A DNA stretch of 64,000 nt, taken from assembly GCA_036924085.1 (NCBI GenBank), contig JAVGWX010000004.1:44036293-44100292 (forward strand), in the 5' to 3' direction. Position 1 is the stretch's first letter; each line of letters begins with the position of its first letter. The position numbers and the translations under genes are program-made. The notes below the pieces were generated by a model. That model was not told where the DNA came from. It worked only from the letters and a program-made list of their open reading frames with translations, and searched no databases. The stretch comes from Ariolimax columbianus. Taxonomy: Eukaryota > Mollusca > Gastropoda > Stylommatophora > Arionidae. Of the stretch, positions 20,940-32,794 are shown piece by piece.

Positions 20940-22450
20940 GAACAAAGAAAGAGAACCTGAACCCAAATTGGACGAAGTACGGTCGGCAATCAAAGACCTA
21001 ACACATTTGAAGTCATCGGGGTGCAATGACATACCAGCGGAACTAATACAGGCAGGAGGAGAGGCCAGAACACGCATATATCATGTACTCTGAAAAGGAT
21101 CTGGCACAGTGCAGAGTGGTTAACAGCATGGAAGGGCTCAAACTATAGTACTCTCCCAAAGAAATCAACCTAAAGCTGTTCATAAACTACTGCTCTATTG
21201 CGCAAATTAGCCACGCTTACAAGATCCTCTTGCGTATTATATTTAAAAGGGAACGACCATTTGAATGCGAAATCTACGAAGTGCAAGCAGGCCTAGGAAA
21301 ATACAGAGGGATACGAGATCACATATGACGAATATATGAAAAATGTAGAGAGTGTAATGTAGATGCGTATACATGATTTCCCGATTTCACCAAGTATTTC
21401 GATTGCGTAAAACATCAGAATTTGTGGAAAATCTTGATAGATATGGGGTTTTTTCAGTCCATCTAATCAATCAAATCGAATCATTATATCAAGAACAACA
21501 GGCTGCTGTCAGGATATCTGTTGAAACATCAGATTAGATCGAAGTACAATTTGGAGTTAGGCAGGAGTGTATCCTCTCACCATAAATATTTAACACTTAT
21601 ACAGAATGCATAATGAGGAACGTTATAGAGATGATCATATAGAAAGTTACGATCCCTTTGCAATCGACGAATACAAGATAACAGAGCTAAGATACGCAGA
21701 CGATACTGTGATACTTTCAAACAGTGTAGAGGGGCTAGAGCAGTTAATTGCAACCGCAAGCAGATGCAGGGAAAATAAAAACCGTCCAGTAAACATTTAC
21801 AAAATAAAGATAATGATCACCGACAAAATAAGAAGTCAACATACATTCAAGTTCTGGAGTGTGTAAATAGTACAGGTCACGAACTTCGAATATATGGGCT
21901 TTATAATTGACTACAGTGAAGGATTGCTCAAAAGAAATCAGAAGATGATTGGAAATGACAATACAGAGACTTCCCAATCTTGTGAAACTATGGCAGAATA
22001 CCAGCAAACCAAAAAAAATCAAAACTTTGAGAACCTGTGCTTTTTTTCGTGTCAGCATTCTGCTGAGAAACATGGACAGTTACCAAAAACTCATGGAAGA
22101 GAATCAAGTCCTTCGAGTCGAAATGTTTTATAAAAGTCCTCAGAATTCAAGGGACTGAAAAAAAGAAGAAAGCAGACATTCGACAAGCGTTGGACATAGA
22201 ATATAACTGGTTCAGAAAATCCATAATTGACAGGACATTGAAATTCTTTGGTCGCATCACAAGACACAACGATCATGAGAGAATGGTAATGAAAGGTGTG
22301 GTGTCGGGCAAGAGAGGCAGAGACAGACCAAGAAGGTGATGGCACCAAGATGTCAAGGAATAATTGGCCATGACTCTGAAGCAGACCTCTACACCTCACG
22401 ACCTCTACACCTCACGGTAGAAGAGGAGCGACTAAGTAAGTAAGTAAGAC
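20940..22450 (+). pseudogene. LINE reverse transcriptase relic (RTE-like)
   Basis: The line of coding is recognisable across frames: SGCNDIPAELIQAGGEA (about 21,020), KLFINYCSIAQISHAYKIL (motif 2, about 21,175), DFTKYFDCVKHQNLWKILID (decayed motif A, about 21,390), EVQFGVRQECILSP (motif B), ITELRYADDTVILSNSVEGL (motif C with YADD intact, about 21,680). Then ETWTVTKNSWKRI-like text and GKRGRDRPRR.WHQDVK near 22,300-22,350. Stops and frameshifts are frequent. The 3' end shows a small duplication (ACCTCTACACCTCACG twice) and AGTAAGTAAGTAAG. Confidence 0.8.
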
Positions 22451-22558
22451 TCTGAAGCAGGAGGGAGCATAGAAAACAAAGTATCAGCCGAAAGACAGAA
22501 GGAAATATGATAAGAAACGATTAAAAAGAATTTACTCTGCTTTGCTTGAACGAGATAT

Positions 22559-22566
22559 ACAGAGAA

Positions 22567-22609
<43 letters not shown>

Positions 22610-22627
22610 AAGTGAGAGAGAGAAAGA
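22559..22627. repeat. (GA)n microsatellite
   Basis: GA run with interruptions. Confidence 0.9.
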
Positions 22628-22671
22628 ACAAACAAATGGGATAAGATCGTACTGAGTGTTAATGAAGATGC

Positions 22672-22855
22672 ACACATACACACACATACACATACACATA
22701 CACCCACACACATACACCCACATATATATTTATTTGTATATTTATATACATTTTGTGCGTATAAACAGACAACGCACAAATACACACACACACACACACA
22801 TATATTTATATGTATATGTATTTACATTTTGTGCGTATAAACAGACCACACACAA
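22672..22855. repeat. (CA)n microsatellite with a tandem duplication
   Basis: CACATA/CACCCA runs. A segment of about 75-80 bp (ending ATACATTTTGTGCGTATAAACAGACxxCxCACAA type) occurs twice in tandem, separated by (CA)n at 22,783-22,800. Confidence 0.75.
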
Positions 22856-23149
22856 CTACATCCCACAGAATACGTCATGGGCATATCGTTAAGAACAAAC
22901 ATCCCTTTGATTCGCTCTATCCGCCTTCTGCATGCTGAAACTATTATTTTCAATGGCAATAATGTATGAAGAGCGTGTGTAATCGTTAATCGGCGCTGTG
23001 TTTGACCTCACCTGCGATAATTCTAGTTATCTCTAGCCAGTGAAACACGCGAACATTCCAGAGATAAGTACAACCATCTACAATCCAGGAACAAACCATT
23101 CATCTGGTAAGAGTGGCCTATTTCCGTTGAATTTTCCTTTACATTTTCG

Positions 23150-23525
23150 TTTGGCTTGGCTTGGCTTCGTTCGTTCTCAATCTCCCACCACCAAACCCTG
23201 AAAGGGCTTAAGTAGCAAAATGTAGTCCAGAGAACGGAATGCGTAGTGTCGTAGTTCACAGCTTGACTGCGATATTTGCACCTTTCGGTCCAACACATCC
23301 TACTTCAGCAAACATTTTTTTAGTACCGGGTTAGCATTCCCTCTTCGATCTCATCTCCTTATCCAGTCTGCCCTGCTGCAGCCTGTTATCCAGGATCACC
23401 GAGTGGATGTGTAGAAGGGTCTTGGCAGCTCTGGTTCGCTGGCCCTGACGCTAGCAGTCAACTATGGGTTGCTGACCACTGCAGCTCATGCGCTGCTCAG
23501 CGTCTTGACTCAGAATGTCAGTATA
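23150..23525 (-). repeat. R1 dispersed repeat, copy 2
   Basis: Near full-length. Minus-strand landmarks are CAGTGGTCAGCAACCCATAG, GACTGCTAGCGTCAGGGCCA, AGACCCTTCTACACATCCAC, TGTTGGACCGAAAGGTGCAA and GAGAACGAACGAAGCCAAGC. It ends in a short CCAAG/GCCAA repeat tail. It sits inside an older RT relic that is readable just to its right. Confidence 0.85.
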
Positions 23526-24700
23526 TGATTAATGTTAACGAAAACTGATTTTCCCTTTCCTATTCTTTTGCATTCTTATCTATGTTTTTTAGACATGTAA
23601 ATAGTTTCTAAAAAGCCTTTTATTATTCTATAAAATACAGCTATTTATTTTTCCGTAGTTCCATATATTTTTCGTCCAGAGGCATTAAACCAAATATTGC
23701 TTCTATTGTTCCGCTATTCTGTTCTAAATGTAAATTGTTGATCCCGAACATCGATGTCTATTCTACGCTTAGTTATTTCCTGCATAATTTTAAGCAGTAT
23801 TTTAATGGTATGGCTTATAGCGCTAATTCTTCTTCTTCTTCTTTGCGTTCAAGATCTTTTGGTCATGCTATATCTGCAGACCAGTCGCCATGATGAAGTC
23901 TGTAGTCTTCACCAGGTCGGAGCGGCTGCCCCACAGTTTTTGTCTCAGCTCAGCACCCTCTGGCCAGGTCGGGCATCTCATTTCCCTATAGATTGGGCAT
24001 TCCTGAGGAATATGCTCAGGGTTCTGACATCATGTTCCACATCGGCACTCATCGGTGTGTGAGATCTTCAGTCGGTAAAGATATTCTAGTAGTCTGCAGT
24101 GCCCAGCTCTCAGACGAAATAAGGTAGTTTGTTGATTTCTTTTGAGATTGTGAATGGGGTCTGGTGTACTGCTTTTGTTTCTGTCTTCTCTCCATTGGGG
24201 TATAAAGTGATTTCTGATGATGTTGTTGATTTCTCTGTATGGTACTCGATGATTAAATTGTGCCTTTTTGCTGCCATCTTTTGCGAGAGCATCAGCTCTC
24301 TCATTTTCCATGATTCCGCAATGGGAGGGTAAAATCTGAACATACAGTTCTTCCACGAGACTTCTTGGGTACTGTTATAATTAAAGGTGTAATGAGGGCA
24401 TTCGGTGTAGTCCCCGTTTTGTAGATGTCATTACTCGGATCAGTGATTTTATCTGCACTAAATTCTTCTAGAGCGTCTATCATTTCTATATTTATTGTAT
24501 CCATACCTCTCAATTTTTCTTTCCTTATATCTGTTATTGCCTTCTCTACTTCTGATCTGAGGATTATGGGGCCATCGTTATTAAATTGTGATGATTTTTC
24601 ACCTCTGTTATCGTCGAGTAGTACATCGAGTAAGATATGTCCATTCTTGGTCTGCATGGTGGATACCTGCTTAAGCCAAATTTGTCGTGTTTGATAGATG
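23526..24700 (-). pseudogene. RTE-like LINE RT relic split by another LINE
   Basis: The right part (24,657-24,341) reads NDGPIILRSEVEKAITDIRK, MDTINIEMIDALEEF and LIITVPKKSRGRTVCSDF, the region before RT motif 2. After the insertion at 23,826-24,340, coding resumes as ISAISHTIKILLKIMQEITK and RRIDIDVRDQQFTFRTE (family 'RTISLMSHTIKILLKII...DEQFGFR'), then a decayed motif A (LYFIE..KAF). The two halves fit the same protein order, which proves the nesting. R1 truncates it on the left. Confidence 0.85.
23826..24340 (-). mobile_element. RNase H-end LINE fragment (subfamily F) nested in an RT relic
   Basis: The minus strand reads QILPSHCGIMENERADALAK (WIPSHCG...NERAD, fourth catalytic Asp present), then NQQTTLFRLRAGHCRLLEYL, KISHTDECRCGT and, after a frameshift, PEHIPQECPIYREM, ending TDFIMATGLQI. 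The 3' end CTTGAACGCAAAGAAGAAG passes into GAA repeats (CTT at 23,827-23,841). It is strongly 5'-truncated and starts just before the SHCG motif. I did not identify a clear target duplication. Confidence 0.85.
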
Positions 24701-24714
24701 TTTTATCTCCTGTG

Positions 24715-25005
24715 CTGTTCTTCTTTCACATCGCTGTCAGTGCCCTATTTGACCTGATAGACCAGCAACATCGCTGTCAGTGCCCTATTTGACCTGATAG
24801 ACCAGCGACATCGCTGTCAGTGCCTTATTTGACCAGATAGACCAGCGACTTCGCTGTCAGTGCCCGATTTGATTTGAAAGACCAGCGACATCGCTGTCAG
24901 TGCCCTATTTGATTTGATAGACCAGCGAAATCGTTGTCACTGGCCTATTCGCCTTGACAGACCAGAACCAGAGACAGTGGTGTCAGTGCCCTATTTGATA
25001 GCGAC
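24715..25005. repeat. 40-bp minisatellite
   Basis: About seven copies of ACATCGCTGTCAGTGCCCTA plus TTTGACCTGATAGACCAGCG, decaying to the right. It begins beside the RT relic ending near 24,700. Confidence 0.9.
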
Positions 25006-25099
25006 TTTTACGGCTAAACCTTTATTTCACCATCTTTCCACTTCTTACGGCGTGGAGAAAATATCGTTAAACCATTAACTTGGTCACCTTGGTCATCTA

Positions 25100-27055
25100 A
25101 CATATCGACTCGTGATTTCTTCTATTATGTTTCTGTTTCTAAGAATTGACGTGACTGCACTTCGGGCACACATAGGTGTCCAGTCTCTCTCAGCAAATGG
25201 CTCAGGGTCTGAATTATTTTAGTATAGCACACTGGTTGTACACTTTCCTGCTCCGTCCTCTCATACGCCTCACTCCGTTCGAACTTCGTTTGATGTTGAA
25301 GTTTTGCAGTCCATGGATTGCCCATTCATCTATTTCGATGTCCTCGTCCAACAGGCGGTCAGTGGTTTATTTTAAAATGTCACTCCTATTCATCACTAAC
25401 GCCCATTATGGGCGTTTGTGGAGCTAGGATGAAATCTCTTTCGTTATTCTAAACCCCAGCATGACCAGGTCAGTAGATCCATGTCAACCCCAGTAGGTAT
25501 GAGGCCTCAACAGCCGGTATCCACTCGTACCTCAGATATCCCTTCTCTACCTTCTGAACTAAGGCTTGCACGTTTGGCACAATGACTGCCCTTGTAAAAG
25601 TGATCTCAGGTAGCGATCTTAACGCCGAGGGCACTGCTTCTATCTTCATTCTCAAACTGGAGGTTGTTGACATACATGCCCCACTCTGCTCAGCAACATC
25701 CTGTCCTCTCACTCTAGCTGAAAAGCCCCATCCTGATGTCCCGCTGCGTAAGCACCGATCCATCTGTGTATTTAGCGGCATCACTATCCTGCGTGTTCTC
25801 AGTTATCAGATGGTTCAGCGCGAGCCTGCTCTCCTGTTGCTACATTCTTTGTATTCCATACCTGATGCCATGATGACCCTCTGCTACTCTGTCATTCTAT
25901 CACCAGTGTGAACCCATTCATTTCCCTTGGTTATCACCTGAGCTAGGGTGACTTGTCCGATTGTTTACTCTGTCTGTGCAATCCATGACGCTCCTCTCCT
26001 GATTCTTTATCCCTTGATATCTGAGATCCTACTTTACAGATGATGCCATGTGTCTGTGGTGGCACGCATATATGTTTTGCACTGGGGCAGTTTATGTCAG
26101 GATGTCACCGATAAAAACCCAGCATGCACGTCATTTTCACAATCAGGGTATTTGTAGTTCAACTTAGAATAAATGGCATAACTTCATTCTTGAAGAGTCC
26201 CAACCTTTCATACTGTATTCTCGATAATATGAGGATGCACAGTCCGTATCGATAACCGACAACAGAGCCTGGCGAAAGCGATGACCAGTAGGCGGTGTTT
26301 CTAGTTAAAAGCAGCCATAGTCTTGAGTGCTCCTTGCCCTCGCTTACATCTTAGTACGGTCTGGTCAACATGACAATTAGATGAGAGACCGGTCAATCGT
26401 CACTCCGAGGCATTTTAACCTGTCACACTTGTCAATAGTGCATCCCTCGAATGTGATGATCGGGAGTTTAGCCTTTACTATATAGAGTTGTTCAAAGAGC
26501 ACCTTTTATGCAGGCCTTATTTAGATTGATTTGGGAGCTGGAGTCACCACACCACTGTGAGATTGTCTGAGATTTGAGGTTTCCTGGATGTCTTTAACCA
26601 ACTCTTGCCTATCTGAACTAGTCCTGTACCTCACTATGTCATATGTAAATGTTCAAGTTCCATCTGTCTCTGTAAGTTAAATGTTGCCCACTTGTACTGT
26701 GTACATGTTGAACAGCACTGGTGAGAGCGGAGACCATTGAGGCAGTTCTGGATATATTCGCCTCAGTTCTGATGTGCAAGATCCTACGCGGAGTGCAACT
26801 GCTCTTTCCATCAGGGCAGCTGATACCCAATTATCCAGCCACTGCTTAAGCCACACTACTTCAGATATGTCATTAAGGTTAATAAAAATCGACACGGTTA
26901 TATGCACCTTCTAGGTCGAGTGCCACAGCGACTGTTTCTTGTTTTAACTTGAAACCGTCAAATACATCATGAGCAAAGTTTCCAGCTTACCCCAGGTTCT
27001 TCTTCGAACTCTTCTTGACATCAACTTGAATATATTTTAAGAAAGCAGGGGCGAG
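25100..27055 (-). pseudogene. LINE relic: RT core, thumb and RNase H
   Basis: The minus strand shows VSIFINLNDISEVVWLKQWL, YPELPQWSPLSPVLFNMYT (motif B, family 'LPQGSPLSPVLFN', Gly to Trp), a lost motif C around 26,640, ITFEGCTIDKCDRLKCLGVT (about 26,440), then DYGLC-like and RDTPIVKM-like text. RNase H follows near 25,770 (YTDGSV recognisable in shifted frames; LKMKIEAVPSALRSLPE has the Glu region) and a GYLRYEWIPAVEAS-like segment. It ends LLRETGHLCVPEVQSRQFLE at about 25,140-25,200. Same lineage as 10,101-11,285. Many disruptions. Confidence 0.75.
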
Positions 27056-27059
27056 CCTT

Positions 27060-27215
27060 TAGTTATTGGTATCAAGCGGGCTGGCTCGCAGGAGAGGACG
27101 GAGCTGAAGAGTGTAGAACCAGCAAGCTACAGGGACCATCAGCATTCCGACCCTGCGTGATTTGCTGAGAGAGACTGAGCACTTACAGAAGTCAGCTCGA
27201 GTTCGAGGATATCTC
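27060..27215 (+). pseudogene. Short 3' fragment of the same LINE lineage, opposite strand
   Basis: GAGGACGGAGCTGAAGAGTG, CAGCAAGCTACAGGGACCAT and GCTGAGAGAGACTGAGCACT match 11,130-11,220 in order. It lies back to back with the minus-strand relic ending near 27,055. Confidence 0.7.
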
Positions 27216-27224
27216 AATTTGATT

Positions 27225-27880
27225 TCTGCTGGAAGAAAGATGGCTGCAACCAAGTGTGACTCAACTCATTGTTGTATTCTGGGCAAGTATGTAACACGTG
27301 TTCAGTTTTTATGAGGCCAACGCCACAGGTACACAGATCAGAAGTGCGAATCTTGAATTTATGAAAGAAATGGCTTCCCAATCTCTTGTGCCATGTGGGA
27401 AGTTTCAAGAGGATCACTTGGTCAGGCCTTGAGAATTTTTGATAAGCATCAACAACTTTGTGCATAACCTGGGCGCTATCTTTTGCATGTTGATCTAAAA
27501 TGGTAGTTTTTTTTTATTTGTGTCAATTTATAAATAACGCAAACCCATTCATCGGTAGTTTGCCTAAAGTTAGTGTGGTAAATAATAAATTGTACATGAA
27601 GGTGTTGAGACCCTTTCAAACTAAACATTGTATCTATTGTTCTCTTGGATTGAGCTAGCAACCTGCTTCTTTTTGGTATGATCTTGTTGTTCTTAATCGC
27701 ACTTGTCCTTGTAAACCCCTTGGCCTTTTTGTAAGTTATATTTGATTCACGTTCAGGGTTCTTGCAACTTCCTGGAACAATATGCCAGCCTCTTCGATGC
27801 ATAGGGATGTTACATTCAGATGGGATCAACAACATTTCAACTCTTTCGAATGTGTGACAATGTACAGCAGTGGTCACACA
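27225..27880 (-). pseudogene. LINE RNase H and Cys-rich tail relic
   Basis: Minus strand: VEMLLIPSECNIPMHRRGWH (decayed 'WIPSHCNI.GNE.AD'), SNITYKKAKGF, then DQVILLKLPTWHKRLGSHFF, KFKIRTSDLCTCGVGLIKTE and HVLHTCPEYNNELSHTW. The Cys-x-Cys...His tail is retained while the catalytic Asp region is destroyed. Confidence 0.8.
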
Positions 27881-28240
27881 TCTTGTTCAAACTGAACGTA
27901 ATCTGAAGTCGATGTTAATTTGCAGTTCGAAGACACCTCTCCCACCCTTCCCCCTTTTTTCTCCCCGCATGCTTAGCCACACGATGTAAAATTTAAAAGA
28001 AAATAAAAATGTTCGTATACTTGAAGATTTCTAGTATCATACATAACTAACGTTATATTAACAAAAGAAACATAAATTAGACGTTGCACGTTTATAAGAT
28101 GATGTAAGGAGTTTATATATGAAATATTGGCATACATATATATACGAACTAAGCGCTGTCTCTCAAGGACAAATAGTGGCAAGTGGCATCAAAGACAATT
28201 CAATAAATGTGTCTTCTTAAATAGCGGAAACTACATTTCC
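27881..28240. other. No gene recognised
   Basis: AT-rich; nothing supported. Confidence 0.4.
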
Positions 28241-28244
28241 AGTA

Positions 28245-28705
28245 CATAAGACATTACTTAACTTAACGTATTTATACTGATTTAGATGATTCTACAGAGT
28301 CTGTATACAACCAGATATTTGGTGGGTGATTTAACTGAAGTGCCAGTCCTTCTTAACAGACTCAAACACTAGAGCTAAGTAAACCATCAGCCAGTTAGGC
28401 GTCATATATAGCTGCTCTAAACAAACCACCTGGGGAAAGGTACAAATAACTTGGGTAGATTTTTAACCTAAATTTTGTCCGGACAGCGGCCGTTACGCCT
28501 ACTCTTTTATTTCCAACGGCCAAGCAGATTTTAACGTGCTCGATACTGAATATGGGAGTCCGATCTCACTACCCAGAAATCAGGGAATTCTTTACCAGAA
28601 AATCCACGTGAAAAAAAATTCCGGTCTTCACGATGATTCGAACACACGACCTCCGGCACCTGAGCCGGGCACCTTACCTCGAGACCAATGAGTTCCTATT
28701 GAACA
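28245..28705 (-). mobile_element. tRNA-derived SINE (family S2, about 445 bp), copy 1
   Basis: The minus-strand head has TGGTCTCGAGGTAAGGTG (A-box region, near 28,675-28,690) and GTGTTCGAATCAT (B box, near 28,629-28,641). It has a long body and a 3' end of GTTAA repeats (ACTTAACTTAACG on +). It aligns end to end with 53,020-53,475. Confidence 0.8.
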
Positions 28706-30480
28706 GTTTATTTTTAGTACGGAGAAGGGCTTTCAGCATCACTATTGCTTCTGTAATTATTGTCTGTTCTGTGCTTCAGCGGTCTTAACTGTTTTATGTT
28801 AAATCGAATACAGACTCATTTTGAAATCTACATTTGGTTAGCGGATTTCGTAAGCTAGGCATCATTTTGACCGATATTTCGTATTCATTAATTGTCGTAC
28901 GGAATGAAATGTTACACATTCAATGTTGTTTTTTTTTTAATGGTGTGGCTAGTTCCCTTCCTCTCTATCCTGCTATCCTTAATTGTAAGTCGGGTACTAA
29001 TTTACATCTGGGTAAGTCAAGCAACTAACAGAGATCGAAAACAACTTCCCTTTGCTAAACAGTCACCGTCTGTTCTTATTTAGACATTGATCTGCCTTGT
29101 CGAGGACGACCGCTCCCCCCCCCCTTCCATTAGCTCTTAAGGCAGGCGATAGACATCACAGACTAGAAACAACCCTTCCCGTCATAGGTCTATCCCCGCG
29201 GTTTTCCACGCAACACCTGACTGGGCCAAACTGTAAAGACATCATACTCAACGCTGCAGCCTAGAACTACGTCATTAATAGTGTCCACTGACGGTTGGTG
29301 CGACGGGCCATTATGACCTAAGCAGATTACCTACCTTACTATACTGGAGCGTGTTTAGGCCGAGGATTGCACCTAACACCTTTCTGGCGAAGAAACAAAC
29401 GTTATAATTACTGTAACTTTTTTCTCATCTCTTCAAATTTCCCAGTCCGATACCCAAAACAAAATGGAATAAAGGCCATAACTATAACGTTAATTTAAAT
29501 AACAGAAATACAGACAATTGCATGATGTACAATGGCCCAACATTCTCTGAAATGAAGGATATTGTTTAATGTCAAAAACATTTGAATTAAGGAAGATTGT
29601 GAGTCTTTGTTTAAAAGGAGATATCTAGACGTACTTTATGTTCAACTTGAGATTGTTTTAGAGTTTGGGAGATGCACACATACATCAAATACCTGAAAGA
29701 GGACAAACAGCGAGCAATGGACTTGTTCGAAAAGACAAGGCGCAGACAGGTAAACGATATACGCCCAGTTTCTAAACGATGTGTTAGCATTGAGAACAGA
29801 AGGGCATTTATTCAATTCCTGATCCGAACCGATATATGTTCTGCATGTGCGTAGATAGATGCATTCCTTGCTGCTTTATCTGCCATATCTCTAACAGTCA
29901 GGTACCAATTTCTTCTTATTATTATTATTATTATTATTAATCAGGTTCCTCTGTGCGATTAGCTCTCCAGGATTCTACGTAATAGAGCTGTATGCCCGTG
30001 GCTTTACACCTCTGACAGAAACTAGAAATATATGTTTTTATTCCCGACCACAGATGGGGGCGGTACCAATTGAAAGTTGAATAAACAGAAGTTCGTGACG
30101 TAACACGTATTATGAACATTATATTGTCATTCCCAAATGTATAAACAGCGGAAGACACAGAAGATGGGACACTCGCTGGCCAAATCCACTGGAACATAAA
30201 TTCTTAGTCGTGCTCTCACATAACCTCGGAAAGAAGTCTAAATGTTTACACTAGAAGTCAGTTTCCTACAGGTCCCCTGCCGGAACTAGCACACCCACTA
30301 ATAATATTCGACAACGAAATATCGTATCTTCCAGCTCAGAGTGGTCCTATATTTACATGATCTGTGTATGTCAAGCCTGACCAGGTCTTACAACTCTTGT
30401 TTCCAAAAGTTGAGAGACGATCTCTCGACAAATAGCCTCAAATATCGCCCTTATATGCATCGGTCAAGGATTCACAGTAT
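28706..30480. other. No gene recognised; (ATT)n at 29,914-29,939
   Basis: Only a short trinucleotide run stands out. Open frames of 60-90 codons here show no recognisable motif. Confidence 0.4.
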
Positions 30481-30482
30481 AT

Positions 30483-31060
30483 ATTAAGTCAGGCGTTCTC
30501 AACCTGGTGCTCACGAACACCTCGGGTGTCTTTTACTGACACCAACGCTCATGAGGCTCGTTTTTCAATTGAAACTTGGTTTTGCAAACCAAAACAAGTA
30601 ATGTTGCTATCGATCCATTATATTTAATGCGACCTGAAAGATGCTAAATTGCACGTTTGCTGTCATTGAACGTATTTGCCGTTCTATGTTCTAAAATATT
30701 TCGTACTCCTGACTTGATTCGAGCATTTCCCCATTGCTGGTCAGATTTGGTGTTGTGTTGCATCATAGGTACTTAAATTAATAGACCCTCCTTAGCGATG
30801 AAATATTGTTTCCAAAGGAGAGATTTATAACATTTTGGGGAGCAGATAATACAAAAAAAGGTTCCAGATACTACGGAGTGTTTCTCTCAAATGTATGGCT
30901 ATGTTCGGAACGACCTACCTGTGCAGAAGAGCTTTCTCACTTATGAAATAACTCAAGAACAAAGTACAATACCAATTAACTTATTCCCATCTTCATGACT
31001 GTTTACGTGTAGATACAAGCGACTTCCCCTTGGACATCACTGAACTACTGACGTTTAGCT
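30483..31060 (+). pseudogene. hAT-type transposase C-terminal relic
   Basis: At about 30,885-31,040 one frame reads MAMFGTTYLCRRAFSLMK, stop, LKNKVQYQLTYSHLHDCLRV, then DTSDFPLDITELL. This is the conserved hAT dimerisation end ('F.STY.CE..FS.MK..K...R..L...HL...LR'). The upstream part (30,483-30,880) is probably more of the same element, but its coding is not readable. Domesticated relatives exist in animals, but the stops here indicate a dead fragment. Confidence 0.65.
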
Positions 31061-31410
31061 ACAAGCGACTTCCCCTTGGACATCACTGAGCTCCTGACGT
31101 TTAGCTACAAGCGACTTCCCCTTGGATATCACTAAACTCCTGACGTTTAGCTACAAGCGACTTCCCCTTGGACATCACTAAACTCCTGACGTTTAGTTAC
31201 AAGCGACTTCCCCTTGGACATCACTGAGCTCCTGACGTTTAGCTACAAGCGACTTCCCCTTGGACATCACTGAACTCCTGACGTGTAGCTCTATAAGCGA
31301 CTTCCTTTGGACATCACTGAACTCCTGATGTGTAGCTACAAGCGACTTCCTTTGGACATCACTGAACTCCTGACGTGTAGATAGATACAAGCGACTTCCC
31401 CTTTCAAGCT
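31008..31410 (+). repeat. 46-bp minisatellite grown from hAT coding sequence
   Basis: About eight and a half copies of TAGCTACAAGCGACTTCCCC plus TTGGACATCACTGAGCTCCTGACGTT. The founding unit is the last readable part of the hAT relic (DTSDFPLDITELLTF). Later units carry small variants (GTGTAGCT; loss of CC). Confidence 0.9.
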
Positions 31411-31479
31411 CAAGGATATGAGTGTTTTACAAATGTATTGTTTTTAAAAAATAAAACCCATTAGATTTCAAGGTTGGCC

Positions 31480-31655
31480 AGTTCCATTCATCGCTGTCTT
31501 TCTTTCCCTAACAATAGGTCAGGTACCCATTTACAAATGACCCCCTTAACAGCTGGGTCGACCAGTGTGTGCCGGTAGCGAGAATTGAACTCAGTACCTT
31601 TGTCGTGAAAAGCAAGTGTTTTACCGCTACATTTATCAGACGTAATTATTTCTTT
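31480..31655 (-). repeat. Possible tRNA-derived SINE head
   Basis: Minus strand: GTAGCGGTAAAACACTTGC (A-box-like) and GAGTTCAATTCTC (B-box-like), about 45 bp apart. The body continues left with CAGCTGTTAAGGGGGTCATT. No second copy is seen in this window. Confidence 0.45.
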
Positions 31656-31679
31656 AAAATTGCTTTTTTGTGTTTTTTT

Positions 31680-31930
31680 TTCTTTTGCGTTCGCCTTATT
31701 TCCTCTTATCCCCAAAGGCTACGTGCGTTGCACTGTGGTTTTTATTTTGCGCCTGTCGGCCCAGTGCATCCGACTTCAGCATTCATTTTATGTAAGGGTC
31801 TGCTTCCTCCTGCATTTTCTAAGGGTTTGCTTGCTTCCCCAGGATAACGGCCGGTGCTGTGATAAGGATTGAACTTAGCACCTTCGGATTGTGAGCCGTG
31901 TCACTTAACCACTAACCCACGCCGTCCCTT
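31680..31930 (-). mobile_element. tRNA-derived SINE (family S1), copy 2
   Basis: Aligns with 15,489-15,740: TGGGTTAGTGGTTAAG (A box), GAACCCGTAC-equivalent region with a decayed B box (AAGTTCAATCCTT), the AAACCACAGTGCAACGCAC body, and an end AAGGCGAACGCAAAAG followed by A-rich sequence. Confidence 0.85.
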
Positions 31931-32154
31931 AAAACTGCTTTAACTGATTACCTTTAGATAAACGTGCGGCCGCCATAACCAATTAACTGACATAGTTTCT
32001 AGTTCCCGTTATGCGGAAGTTCGCCGAACTCTAATGTGCACCTTCCGTTGTTGCTATTCGGATAAATGTTTACATTACCTGTATGTGTTTTTATAGACTT
32101 TTAACCTTCAATGCCGCTGCAGCTTCGATCTATTTATTTCGAATAATACAGCTT
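31931..32154. other. No gene recognised
   Basis: Short unassigned spacer between a SINE and an R1 copy. Confidence 0.4.
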
Positions 32155-32530
32155 GGCATAGCTTGGCTTGGCTTGGCTTTGTTCGTTCTCAATCTCCCGC
32201 TATCAAATCATGAAAGGGCTTAAGTAGCAGAATGTAGTCCAGAGAACGGAATGCGTTCTGCCGTAGTTTACTGCTTGACTGCGATATGTGTACCTTCCGG
32301 TCCAACACATCCGACTTCAGCAAGCATTTTTTGAGTACCGGGTTAGCACTCCATCTTCGATTCCTTCTCCTTAGCCAGTCTGCCCTGCTGCAGCCTATTA
32401 TTCAGGATCACTACGTGTAGGTCTAGAAGGGTCTTGGCAGCTGTGGTTCGCTGGCCTTGACGCTAGCAGTCAGCTATGGGTCGCTGACCACTGCAGCTCG
32501 TGCGTTGCACAGCATCTTGATCGAATAATA
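32155..32530 (-). repeat. R1 dispersed repeat, copy 3
   Basis: Near full-length, very similar to 23,150-23,525. Minus-strand landmarks are CAGTGGTCAGCGACCCATAG, TGACTGCTAGCGTCAAGGCC, AGACCCTTCTAGACCTACAC, TGTTGGACCGGAAGGTACAC and GAACGAACAAAGCCAAGCCA. The tail again is a GCCAA repeat. Confidence 0.85.
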
Positions 32531-32664
32531 TAATTAATGCCAAAACATTGCAATTTGAATAACTCTCATAAAACACTATATTTTCTTAAACTTCTGATCC
32601 TGAGGAAAAAGAGGTATGCATTTTTGTGTCTGTTTGGTTTCTTTTATGTATATGCATATTATAT

Positions 32665-32778
32665 GCATATATATATATATAAAATAAATATATATAAATA
32701 TATATATATATATTTATATATATATATATACATATATATGTATGTGTGTGTGTATGTGTGTGTGTGTGTGTGTGTAAA
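32665..32778. repeat. (AT)n then (GT)n microsatellite
   Basis: Compound dinucleotide tract: interrupted AT run to about 32,740, then TGTG run to 32,775. Confidence 0.9.
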
Positions 32779-32794
32779 TATTATTTCAGGACAC

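Noticed and set aside
22672..22892. His/Thr/Ile-rich ORF
   Set aside because: Translation of CA/TA microsatellites.
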